Source: Artemisia argyi
Lineage: Eukaryota; Streptophyta; Magnoliopsida; Asterales; Asteraceae
Length of the DNA stretch: 64,000 nt
Reading direction: 5' to 3'
Assembly: GCA_030686995.1 (NCBI GenBank)
Contig: CM060708.1
Span: 261,634,044 to 261,698,043 of the forward strand
A model generated the notes under the pieces. It made no database searches. It had not been told where the DNA came from and saw nothing but the letters and a program-made list of their open reading frames with translations. Each line of letters starts with the position of its first letter. Positions within the stretch are counted from its first letter, which is position 1. Below are positions 30,766 through 40,861 of this stretch, one piece after another. The position numbers were made by a program, and so were the translations under genes.

Positions 30766-33440
30766 TCGCCTCTAGGTTGCACAGTAGGTTTATAATCTTC
30801 CTCCATAAGAATCTTATGTGTGCAAAAAGTTGAGTCAATCCCCTTAATGTCGGCCACACTCCATGCGAGTACCCCCTTGTATTTTTTTAGGACCTCTAAG
30901 AGTTTAACTTTTTGTTCTTTTTCCAAGGAAGAGTTTATGATTACCGGGAGTTGGTCCTCCCCCTGCAGGAATGCATACTCCAAATGGTTAGGAAGCTCTT
31001 TGAGATCAACGTTAGGAGGTTCGATAATAGAAGGTTTGAGCTTGTTTTTGGGCTTTCGGAGCTCGAGATGCTCCGTTGCCTCTTGTCTGGGGTAGAAGGA
31101 GACTGCATTAACATCCTCCGTCTTTTCCACCTCTAGCAAAGGCAGAAAACTCTCGTCCCGTAGCCAACCTTCATCGATTTGTTCATCGACGCAACTATCA
31201 ATGACATCTGTGAGTTCATCTACTTCCCCGATAAAGTAGAGCCGGTTGGCTGCTTCGAGGGAGAGGTCCATAGAATCCTTAATGTCGAAGGTTGTGCTGT
31301 CGTCTCCCACTCGTAAGGTCAATTTGCCATCGTAGACATCGATGACTGCACGAGCGGTAGCAAGAAATGGTCTACCTAAGATGATAGGTACCAAGTCATC
31401 CTCCTCCATATCCAGGATTACGAAGTCGACCGGGAATTTGAATTTCCCAACTTTGACTAGCACATTCTCGCATATCCCTACGGGGTACTTGACTGATCTA
31501 TCGGCTAGTTGGATGTTCATACGGGTAGACTTCAATCCAGAATATCCTAGTTTACGGAACATAGAGTGAGGCATGAGATTGATACTCGCTCCCAAATCGG
31601 CAAGAGCATTCTTGATTGATAGAGGTCCTATGGAGCAAGGCAAGGTGAAGCTGCCCGGATCGTCTACCTTCTTTGGTAGCCCTCGATGGGTCACCACTGA
31701 GCATTCTTCCCCCAGGGTTACAAGACCCTCGAGCTTCTTCCTGTTAGCGAGCAGCTTTTTGAAGTATGTGCTATACTTTGGCATGTGATAGCAAGCATCA
31801 AGGAGAGGTATGGTGACAACTGAGTCTTTTAGGTATGACAAGAACCTTTTGTTATCATTCTCAGTTTTCTGGTTCCTTAATCGGGATGGGTATGGAATTC
31901 TCACAGGTGGGTTAGGAAGGGCTGATGGGGAAGGGGTCGTCACGGGCGGTTGGTCTGGGGTGATAATGCCGACATCCTCCTCCTCCTCCCTTGGTTTGTC
32001 TGGATCGAGGGTGATGGGGGACGAGTCTGGGTAAGGAGGGTCTTTGGTTGTCGTTCCAGCTCGTGTGGTTATCGCGAGCATGGGGTCTTTTTTTCTCACT
32101 AATGGCGTTTGGAGATTATCTAGGGCCGAGTTAAGCTTGTTGAAGAATTCTCCAATACCCTCCTGCTGCTCGTCGAAAAGCTCGTTAAGCCCTTTCATTT
32201 GCAAGTCTTTTTCTTGAGTGAAGTGACCAAGGTCATCTTCGAAATTGCTCCTGATTTTGAATTCAGGGCCTTCCTCCCCTTCTCTTTTCTTTACCAGATT
32301 TCCCCAAAGGGTGTACTCGTCATTTTGGTAAAAAGGCAAGAGGGAGGGATCAGCATAAATGTCCCCTCCTGACAAGCATGCATGTTCAGTTGTGGCTGCT
32401 CCTCCGCATTCTTCCACCTCATGCGGGCCTCCACAGTAATCGCAGATCAGGTAAGGATTCGACAGCTGTTTAGGTGACTGCGATCCAGCTATGTATTCCA
32501 CTCTTTTGTGAATTTTGCTCAAACGATCCGAGGTGATCTCAGAAATGCTGACAGTCGACTCAGGTTCATCCCAAGTGTCATCCTGGTCTTGAGCATATTC
32601 TTCAATCCTATCCCATCCTTCCTCGGCACTTAGATTGGCCAACCTTCCTTTTCTAGATTGGTTAATTCTGTTTCGGTCGTTAGAGGAGATATTTTCGTAG
32701 AAGATTTGGATTAAGAGCCAAAGCTCAATGCCATAATGGGGAACTTGTCTTATTGAATCTTTGAATCTAGTCCACGATTTATAGAAGGGCTCGTCCTTCT
32801 CCTTCCGGAAACGGAGGATCCTATCTCTAAATGCTGAGGTTTTTCCAGGTGGGAAGAACTTCTCATAGAACTTGGATATGAGTTGCTCCCATGTGAAGAT
32901 AGATTCAGAAGGGAGTTTGTCATACCATTCTTGGGCTTTTTCGTATAAGGTGAAAGGAAAGAATCGCAATCGGGATGTGTTTCTAGTAGCCCCATCCGTA
33001 TGGATGGTGTCCACTATTTTCAGGAAGTCCTTGATGTGTTGGATTGGATTTTCCTCATCAAGTCCGCGGAACTTACACACACTTTTGACAAGCCAAACAT
33101 CGTTTGCATGCAAGACCTCGTTGGTGTGTTCGTTTGGGTAAACAATGGCATTTGAAAAGCCACGAGGAGTTGGGGAGGAGTAGTCCTTGAGACACTTAGG
33201 AGGAGGTATTATAGGGGTACTAATCTCGTTGTTGGAGCTAGGGGTTGTGATGTGATTCTCTGAATTTTCCTCAGAAAGAGGTGCATCAAAGTCGATAGCA
33301 ATGCTGGATGGTTCAGGAGTTGAGTGAGTTCGTCTTAACCTACACATTTCTCTTTCGGGTTCTGCATAAGGCAAGACAAGGTCTCTAGTGGTACTACGAC
33401 TCCTAGTGATCCTAAGGTTGGAGAATTCGTTGGTTGCCAT
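30762..33440 (-). CDS. Gag-protease of B3 (892 codons)
   Basis: N-terminus MATNEFSNLRITRSRST. The gag core follows (CKFRGLDEENPIQHIKDF, FFPPGKTSAFRDRI, WTRFKDSIRQVPHYG), then a zinc knuckle CDYCGGPHEVEEC at residues 333-345 (CX2CX3HX4C). The protease active site [13 protein letters not shown] has its Asp near residue 615, followed by KYPVGICENVLVKVGKF and PIILGRPFLATARA. The protein then runs through a linker into the first residues of RT before the frameshift stop. Start choice: the ATG at 33440 follows a 171-bp leader after the LTR. Its Gag is clearly different from that of B1. Confidence 0.9.
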   Translation of the reverse strand: MATNEFSNLRITRSRSTTRDLVLPYAEPEREMCRLRRTHSTPEPSSIAIDFDAPLSEENSENHITTPSSNNEISTPIIPPPKCLKDYSSPTPRGFSNAIVYPNEHTNEVLHANDVWLVKSVCKFRGLDEENPIQHIKDFLKIVDTIHTDGATRNTSRLRFFPFTLYEKAQEWYDKLPSESIFTWEQLISKFYEKFFPPGKTSAFRDRILRFRKEKDEPFYKSWTRFKDSIRQVPHYGIELWLLIQIFYENISSNDRNRINQSRKGRLANLSAEEGWDRIEEYAQDQDDTWDEPESTVSISEITSDRLSKIHKRVEYIAGSQSPKQLSNPYLICDYCGGPHEVEECGGAATTEHACLSGGDIYADPSLLPFYQNDEYTLWGNLVKKREGEEGPEFKIRSNFEDDLGHFTQEKDLQMKGLNELFDEQQEGIGEFFNKLNSALDNLQTPLVRKKDPMLAITTRAGTTTKDPPYPDSSPITLDPDKPREEEEDVGIITPDQPPVTTPSPSALPNPPVRIPYPSRLRNQKTENDNKRFLSYLKDSVVTIPLLDACYHMPKYSTYFKKLLANRKKLEGLVTLGEECSVVTHRGLPKKVDDPGSFTLPCSIGPLSIKNALADLGASINLMPHSMFRKLGYSGLKSTRMNIQLADRSVKYPVGICENVLVKVGKFKFPVDFVILDMEEDDLVPIILGRPFLATARAVIDVYDGKLTLRVGDDSTTFDIKDSMDLSLEAANRLYFIGEVDELTDVIDSCVDEQIDEGWLRDESFLPLLEVEKTEDVNAVSFYPRQEATEHLELRKPKNKLKPSIIEPPNVDLKELPNHLEYAFLQGEDQLPVIINSSLEKEQKVKLLEVLKKYKGVLAWSVADIKGIDSTFCTHKILMEEDYKPTVQPRGE

Positions 33441-33586
33441 GATGGCGGACGGTGAAGAGTTACGAACAAAGACACAAAGGAATAAGATAGACTAAAGAAG
33501 ACCTAAAAATAAAAATAAAATCTTACTAGAAAGGAATCTAGCAAGTAGACCTAATAAAAAGAAATCCTAACCTAGAAAATAACTAT

Positions 33587-33605
33587 TCCCCAGGCTGTGG
33601 CGCTA
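33587..33605 (-). other. Primer binding site of B3 (decayed tRNA-Asp type)
   Basis: TCCCCAGGCTGTGGCGCTA on the + strand corresponds to the B1 site with three changes, including the base next to the 3' end. Priming from this copy would be weakened. Confidence 0.65.
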
Positions 33606-33691
33606 AAAACTTGATGCGTGGGAATCGCAATAGGCTTTACCTCTCGAGGGATCTCGAGAAGCTTACAACCCCCACCAGGCAGTGTACCTGA

Positions 33692-33721
33692 TCGTTGTAG
33701 TATAGTATAGTGACAAGTACC
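33692..33721 (+). other. tRNA-Asp 5'-half-like stretch in U5 of B3
   Basis: Same sequence and spacing as in B1 (15923-15952): TCGTTGTAGTATAG identical to tRNA-Asp nt 2-15, a 5-nt duplication, then TGacAAGTA. Confidence 0.7.
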
Positions 33722-34524
33722 GGGGGATTGATCGTTTAGCTTAGGAATAGTGTCGCTAGGATTAGAAAGCCTAATTTACTAGTTCTAAAGGTGAGGAATG
33801 ATTATTTTTGTGTTTTTATATTTTTTAGAAAGCAAGTAAAATCTCGGGTTTTGAAGGAGTGGGCGGAATTAGTTGCTATTCAACTAACCCAAAACTAAGA
33901 TGCAATCAAAATAAAATAATAAAAATGAAAATAAACTAATTATACTAAGGTTGTGAGCAGTGATTGGAGAAAATGTGTTTACTTAGACTTCATTACTCCC
34001 TAGATATCTTTTACACATTAATTACTTGTTATAATTGCATGGATGACGGATCGTATTCTTTAATACCATTCATGGGGTGGCATACATAACTCCCCAATTC
34101 TATGAGCTCTTATCTCCTCCTACACCATGACCCAGCACAACTATAGGGATTGTAAACAGTGGCTCATGCATTAAATACAACCAATAAAGACCTAGTACGC
34201 CTCGGTTCATGTTTCTTAAGACGTTCAAGCATGTTACCATTTGGAGATCTGCCAGTTTTCTTAAGCCTAACATATAAAATCATTCATCCAAGAACAAGAA
34301 TAAACAAGTAATCAACACATAATCAATATCTAGGTTTCATTAGATCTAAGCAAACACAAAGGAGATCTATCCTAGCATAATTGAATTGAGACAAGAACAA
34401 GATATAGACAACCAACACATAGACATATTGGTTGAATTAGAAGAACACTTATCTCAATTACAATGCAAGGTATCAAGGGTTTGGAACCCTTGAAAAACCT
34501 GTAAAAGTTGCACCAAATTCGTCT

Positions 34525-34775
34525 TTAGGGTTTCTCCAAAACTTCTCTTTTTTTAATGAAAAAACTAGAAAACTATATATAGGAAAACTGGGTTGACGGC
34601 GTCAAGACAACCATGTGACGTCGTCACCTCGCCGCCAAATACTTTCTCGGACGGCCTTGATCTACTTATGACGGCCTGTGTGACGCCGTCACCAACCACG
34701 GTATTTTATTCTTGGCACTTTGACGCCGTCAGGATGACTTTTGACGCCGTCAGGATGTAACTCTTGACGCCGTCA
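34525..34775 (-). promoter_or_regulatory. U3/R promoter of B3: TGACG cluster, TATA box, telo-box
   Basis: In element order: six TGACG/CGTCA palindromes between 34775 and 34594 (one is GTGACGTCGTCAC), TATA box CTATATATAG at 34573-34582, then telo-box AAACCCTAA at 34525-34533 on the minus strand. Transcription start and factor binding are inferred. Confidence 0.65.
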
Positions 34776-34986
34776 CCTAGTGTTTCCAGCTTGGAAAATT
34801 GATACTTTGCCGTTTTCTTCACTTTTATGCTCCAAAAACGTCCAAAATGGCTTCTTTTCCAGAATTCACTCTCCAAGTACCTAAAATCACAAAAGGAACG
34901 ATTTAGGGCAATATTTGATCAAATAAAGTCGGATTCGGGCTTAAATGACCCCCTAAAAACGGATCATTTTTCGCCTCATCATTTGC

Positions 34987-35112
34987 TCACATTGTGAGCA
35001 TATGGGTGAAAGCATCAAATTGTTGTTTCACCAATTCCAAGACGAAACCTGCTTTGCATTCCAACACGTCATAGAACGTTTGGATGCTCTTTCCCACCCA
35101 AACAAATCCTAG
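34987..35112 (+). pseudogene. Env-like ORF of D, 3' end
   Basis: Continues the shifted frame of the 5' part after B3: CSHCEHMGESIKLLFHQFQD, then a helical tail ending SHPNKS and TAG at 35110-35112. The join is in frame when B3 and one tttgc are discounted. Confidence 0.6.
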
Positions 35113-35645
35113 ACAACAGTTGGAGGCCTTTTGCCCCATTTAAGAAAGTAGGATTTGATTTTCTTGGTTATTTTTAGTTTTTCTTTTGAAGTAGGAGGAT
35201 CTTTCCCATTTCTTGTCTTTGACTTGTAAAAGTCAAATTTTACTTGAAATGATATCTTTTCTACTTACTTGCTTGCATTGTTGGTTGATCATTTTTAAGT
35301 TGTCATTGTGGTTGCAATGTGTGTGGTAACTACAAGCTTGATTATATATATCACCAACTAACCAATTTTTTTTTGTAGGATCAAAATCCATGTTTCCCAT
35401 CTTGGCACTCCTTTCAGGGGGAGTATCGACCAAGGGGGAGCATGTGCATTATTCCGCTTCGCTACTCTATTTTTTTGTTTCGACAAAAAGGGGGAGAAAT
35501 ATATTAAACCTTTAAAACTTAATACGATTTTCATCACTTAAGTAAAACAAGTTTAATATAATTTTTTTTAAGTCTTAAACACCAAGATTTTGTGAGTTAC
35601 TTAAAAATAAAGTTTATGTTTTGTCATAAACAAAAAGGGGGAGAT
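35113..35645 (+). other. 3' untranslated region and multiple polypurine tracts of D
   Basis: Purine runs CAGGGGGAG (35415-35423), AAGGGGGAG (35432-35440), AAAAAGGGGGAGA (35485-35497) and AAAAAGGGGGAGAT (35632-35645). The last directly abuts the LTR and is the likely functional one. Multiple tracts are typical of SIRE elements. Confidence 0.75.
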
Positions 35646-35766
35646 TGTTAATACAAATATCGCCTAAAAACGTTATTTACATTTTACAATCTTTGCTAAG
35701 TTTTGTTAACGACAAAATGTAAACTTTAGTTTCTATGTAAATCATAATCTTAGTTTTAAAGACTTG
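35646..35766 (+). repeat. 3' LTR of D, first 121 bp (cut by element C)
   Basis: Starts TGTTAATACAAATATC directly after the polypurine tract. It resumes at 51259 after element C, giving an LTR of about 1.1 kb. Confidence 0.8.
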
Positions 35767-38700
35767 TGATTGAGCCCGAACCGTCTGATTATTATTGACC
35801 AAGGTCAACAAGTCAAAGACAGCCTAGAATCAATACTCCGGTGATAGTATAGTGTATTCCCGGGTCGTTAAAGTCCCGACGAGATTGAAATGGTGCTTTT
35901 GGAATCGTTTATGAGAAAGTGGCACTGAGGACAGTAGCCAGATGATGTAGGAATGATATTGCTACTGTTATTTTGGTATTGACAAACAGATATAATATTC
36001 ACAATAATCAGATACCAGATATATGCACAAATTGACAATTAAGATCACGTATCGGACTGGACAAGTGGGTTTTTTGTAATTATGAAACTATAGGGGGTGC
36101 TTTTGACACTTTTCAAAACTTGAAATTAAAAATGAAAAAGAAATGATAAAAGTGATTAAAATAATATTAAACTATTATTTAATTAATTAAACTATTTAAA
36201 ATCTAAATTAAAACCTAATTTAAATAAACTAAAAATGACAAATGATTTAAATTATACTAAAAATTAACAAAAATATTTTCTAAACCTAAATTAGAACTTG
36301 AAGAAAGTATAAAAAATTAAAAATAATATTTTTGTCTTTTTGTGGTTTTGTAATTAATTAAAAACTATTTAAATTAATTAAACTAACTAAACTACTTTTA
36401 ATTTATATTAATACTAAATTAACTTAGAAAATTAAGATAAAATTTATAAAATTATTTAACCATCACTGGAATCCTACAAAATTATAAAAACTCTAAAATT
36501 ATATTTTAAGATTAAACAACTAATTATTTATCTATTAATTAACTTAAATCTATTTTAAACAAATTAAATAAAGAAAATAGAAAATGAACAGTAGATTCTC
36601 AAAATTTATTTTCTAAAAACTTATTACACTATATTAGAACTAGAAAAATTATAAAAACTAGATTTAACCTTATAAAAACTAATTAAGCTATTTAATATTT
36701 GATATTAATTAATAATAAAGAAAATTAAAATTAAATCTAATTAGCACTAAATGACAAAATAAAAATCTGAAAAATTTATTATAACTACTTTACTATCTAA
36801 GGTATTTAATAAAAATATAAAAACACTAGTTACTTAATTAAAATCTAAAAATGAAAATTAAAATTAACTTGAATTAAATAGAAACTATCACTTTTTTTAA
36901 ACTTGATTTTTTTTGGATTTTTCTTTTTCAAACTAACTTTATACTTAAAATAAAAGACTTTTTGTGAAAACACTTTGAAATTTAGCTTATAAATAAGCTG
37001 TAAACACCCCCTTAACCAACTCAGTTGACTTTGGTTGACTGATTGGTCAAATAAGGTCAAATGGCCTTGGGTGGGGTCCACAATGGTGAAAACAGATACA
37101 ACTAAGTTTAACAAACTTAACTAAGCTAGGAATAACTATAAATGAGCACAAATAAGCTGAGTAAAAATGAAATAAGCACTTATCAAATTGCAATTTAACA
37201 CAGATTGGGGACAAACTATGGGGCTTAATCTAGGTGGGGTCCACAGTGACTCAGGTCAATCCAATGGTCAAAGGTGAGACCCTGGTAGGAGGGGGGTTGG
37301 GAGAACCTAAAAGCTAGGTGTGGGGACCACTGAGATGGTCACAAAACCACCACAAAGTGGTGGTTGTGACTGAGGTCTGGTCTGAGCAGGGCAATACCCT
37401 TGCCCTGCAGTTGTCTTTGAAGGTGAATGTGGCTCAGATTAAATTTTCTAAAAATCAAATGAAAGCATATTCTCAAAGTTGAGCTAGTAGAGAACTAAAC
37501 CTCCAATTTTCACAATCCAAAACAAATCACAAAATTCAGAAATTAACAAGCAAATATGGTGAAATCTGAGATTGAATAATTTTGACTTTTAAGGAAAACT
37601 TGAAAGTTTGACTAAAATGAGTTTCTAAGCTATATTACTGATTGATTTAAGTTATTTAAGCTATTAGAATCCTAAATTAAGCTAGTCCTACAAGTTTTAA
37701 GCTAAATGGTGAGTTTTTTGAACCTCAAAACCTTGACAGTTAACTGTCAAGGTGTTGGGAATGAGAATTTGACTTTTGCTCACTAAATGTCCAAGTACTG
37801 AGTTGAATGAGGTTAGAAATGACTTAAGCTGAGTTTCTAAGCAACTTGCACCCACTTATAACAACAATTACCTAGTCAATTCCTCTAATCCAAACACCCC
37901 TTTTGTTTGACTGTTTTGAGTTTTTCAAGTCAATTGGTTACTAGAGGTTACAAACTCACTTCCAATAAACAAAATATGATTAAGGTAACTGGTTTTGAGT
38001 ACTAGACTTTCAGATTAACACATTACTCATACACACTTAACACAAAACTAATGACACAATTAAACTAGTGATTATGAGTAACTAACTATTTTAAACAACA
38101 AGCTATAAATTTTAAGCTAAGATCTATCTAAACAAGACTCAAATAACACAAACAAACAGGCATAAGCAAATATAAGCAAACATTTATTCAAAAGCTTAAA
38201 CTAGGAATTTTAACTAAAAATTAAAATAAGTAAATCCTTACTAGGTTACCCTCAGCATGAACAGAGGGTTTTCCTTTGTAGCCTATCTTTAGATAGGCAC
38301 TTTCAAGCTCAATTCAACTCCTTGATTGTGATCAAAACCTGAAACAAACACAAACATACAAACAGTTGACTTTTATTGACTTTCTTTTGTTTCTTGATTA
38401 TGTTCCACTATCACTGAGTTTTAAGGTCTCTAAAGCTTGAACAAGCTTAGGGGAGCTTATGTGTGCCTAAATACAGTCCATAAAATATTACTAAAACAAC
38501 AATTGAGCAATACGAGATATTGAAAGAAAATTAAAATTGCATACGATGTAATAATGAAAGAAACTTGAACTTTATAACTGAAACTAAGTTACAATACAAT
38601 AAAAAGAAGGTTACCACTGCTTAAGAGCTTGGGTGTACCCTAAAATTGAAATTTGCAATTAAACGACATAAACTAAAACTAAATTAACTAACTACTCTTC

Positions 38701-39818
38701 CTCTTGCATCCATCTTCTATTTATAGCCCTCAATTAGGGTTCCCAGCTGCATTTCAATCATTTCCCACCTTTCTCTTCAATCTTTGGTCCACTCATGATG
38801 CTCCACGTATTTTGGCGGGAAAAATCTGCTTTTTGCAGCTTGGTCTGATACACGCAAAGGAGGGGGTAGCATTAATTGTGGGGGGTCATGGGTAGGTATA
38901 GGGAGGTGGGAGCATTAATTGTGGGGGGTCATGGGTTGTGATTGGTGGAAAATGGAGGTGAGCAAGTGGTGGTGTATGTGGGGGAAAATCTGAGAGGGAA
39001 GGGGAGGTAGGGGTAAGAGTTTGACCGAGATGTTTGACCCCGTATTATTTAAATAACGGGGGTGGACTGGGCTAGTTATCTTTTGGGCTTGGGTGGGCTA
39101 ATGTTTGGATTGGACTTGTGTTTTGGTTTTTGGTTTAATTTTGGATCCGGTTTGGTTTTAAGCTAGGAATAATCACAAGGACTAAATGTGTAAATTTAGG
39201 AAAGTTAAGGGACTGGATTTGGCATTTTCTTAGAGTATTTCAAAGGTTGTATAATGCCAATAATGAATAGTGTGAGGTTTTATTATTGAATTTTTCACTT
39301 TTAAAACCCCAGGGACTAAATCTGTCAACTTCCCAAACTTCAGGGACCTGCCATGAAACTTTTCCAAAATTCACATAAGGACCAATCCTGCATTTAAACA
39401 TTAGTATAAGGACCACAAGTATTATTTTAAACCTCAGGGACCAAATCTGCCAATTTTACAAACTCCAGGGACCTGTTTTGCCAATTTTGGATTTTGAGGG
39501 GTAAAAGTGTAATTTTCTCAAATTTTATCACCCAAGGACTTATTTTGAATATATTTTGACTTTTCTTTGCCTTGGGATGATTTTCCTTTCATTTTAAACT
39601 TCCAGGGACTAGATTTGACAACTTTTGAAAGTTGGGGGACTGAAACTGCCAATTATGCAAACTTTATGTGTTTTTCATCTGTTTTTGGTATTTTTGCATT
39701 TGAAACATGTAAAACACTTTCCTGGGATATTTTCACTATTTTGATTCATTATTGAGTGTTTTTGGATGTTTTGGCAGTTCAGAAATGGTAAAAATGATGA
39801 GTATTTACACACCCATCA
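35767..39818 (-). repeat. 3' LTR of C
   Basis: Edges TGAT...ATCA. The AT-rich part is 36120-36990, TATA box CTATAAATAG (minus) 38717-38726, GGAC-phrase array 39175-39650. The terminal 24 nt form a hairpin like that of A with one G-T pair. Confidence 0.96.
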
Positions 39819-39854
39819 ATCCCCCACACTAAAACATTGCTAGTCCCTAGCAAT
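39819..39854 (-). other. Polypurine tract and hairpin of C
   Basis: AGTGTGGGGGAT on the minus strand abuts the 3' LTR. A perfect 8-bp hairpin lies next to it (39836-39843 with 39847-39854, loop tcc). Confidence 0.85.
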
Positions 39855-40159
39855 CTTTTGAGAAAAACATAATGGATTTGAAACTCTTTACCAAAAGCCA
39901 TCACTTCTGGAGTAGCCAGGTGTAAGAACTGTGGCACACCTGATAACCGTGTGATTTTGAGCAAACCACCAGCTGTCAACGGATTTGATTAGTCTTTACC
40001 AAAAGCCGTTTGCTCCTGGACTAGCCAATCCCTTTGTCATATAGACTTTGGCGGACTGATAACCACAAAAATTTTGGAATAAAGTGAAAAATTTTGAAAA
40101 AAATTTTGGCCTAAAATGGGGGTACTTGGAAAGTTTTGTGATAAAATTCGTAAGAATTT

Positions 40160-40200
40160 CCCCCCCCCCACACTAGAACTGAATATTGTCCTCAATATTC
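40160..40200 (-). other. Second polypurine tract-hairpin module of C
   Basis: A C-run and ACACT on the + strand (40160-40174), with a perfect 8-bp hairpin at 40181-40188 and 40193-40200 (loop tcct). It is the counterpart of 3461-3508 in A. Confidence 0.7.
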
Positions 40201-40360
40201 AAAGTCCCGGCTATTATGCCGAATCTCTAAATGGAAAAGCTAATATTCGATTCTAACTGTGGAAATTTCTATTTTTCACTTTATTTTATCTGTACATACA
40301 ATTTTTTTTTTTTTTTTTTTTATTTATTTATTATTATTATTTTTTTTTTTGCTCACTACC

Positions 40361-40690
40361 TCCCAGGCTTGTGTTAGGTTTACCACGCAAGTTAATCACT
40401 TGTGAATGATTAACTGTAATAAATTCGTCCTAACAGCCCGGGAGTTGAATGATAAAGTTTAATAATATACATACACCTTCCAGGTTTGTGTCAGGTTTAC
40501 CACGCAAGTTAATCACTTGTGAATGATTAACTGTAATAAATTTGCCCTGACAGCCTGAAAGATGAATAATAATATACATACACTTCCCAGGCTTGTGTCA
40601 AGTTTACCACGCTAGCTAATCACTTGTGAATGATTAACTGTAGTAAATCTGTCCTGACAGCCCGGGATTTGAATGACATAATATACATAC
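40361..40690 (-). repeat. Three ~110-bp tandem repeats in the 3' region of C
   Basis: Units start at 40361, 40478 and 40585. Each carries an internal hairpin of arms GTTAATCA/TGATTAAC around cttgtgaa (perfect in units 1 and 2, one mismatch in unit 3). It is absent from the same place in A, so it was acquired after the two diverged. Confidence 0.88.
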
Positions 40691-40861
40691 AAAACATGTT
40701 TATTGAATTTTGAAAAATATTTACTTTTGAAACGGTGGGGGATGGCCACTCCCCCACACTAGGGTGGTAGAAAGTAGAAAGAAGTCAGAAATACGGGTGA
40801 AAACCCATATATGTTGCTAATTTTTGTTCACCGAGTCACTAGCTTGACTCGATCCCCGAAT

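Larger units (their letters stand above)
24201..34981 (-). mobile_element. Element B3: full-length Athila-type element of the B family
   Basis: LTRs of 1391 and 1370 bp with edges TGATG...CATCA, and a 5-bp target duplication tttgc at 24196-24200 and 34982-34986. It was inserted in the env-like ORF of D in the opposite orientation. Internally it has a primer binding site, gag-protease, RT-RNase H, integrase, a 2.5-kb noncoding region and a polypurine tract. Two 1-nt frameshifts, at about 30770 and 29670, break pol. It shares LTR type and 3' region with B1 and B2 and is the only B copy here with RT and integrase. Confidence 0.93.
33612..34981 (-). repeat. 5' LTR of B3 (1370 bp)
   Basis: Edges TGATG...CATCA. 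The tRNA-Asp-like stretch is at 33692-33721, 80 nt from the edge. It has two rather than three copies of the 21-bp TGACGCCGTCA unit. Confidence 0.94.
39855..40861 (-). other. 3' noncoding region of C
   Basis: Between the pol stop and the LTR. It holds two degenerate ~110-bp units shared with A (about 39889 and 39993), a second tract-hairpin module, a T-rich run (40302-40350), a three-unit tandem array and a third purine run near 40751-40761. No ORF is supported. Confidence 0.8.

Noticed and set aside
30755..30775. Programmed ribosomal frameshift between gag-protease and RT of B3
   Set aside because: The break lies inside the RT N-terminus, not at a domain border, has no slippery heptamer that I can see, and C reads through in one frame. 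A one-base deletion explains it.
40361..40690. CRISPR-like array
   Set aside because: Three near-identical 110-bp units with no spacers in a plant retroelement; an ordinary tandem repeat.
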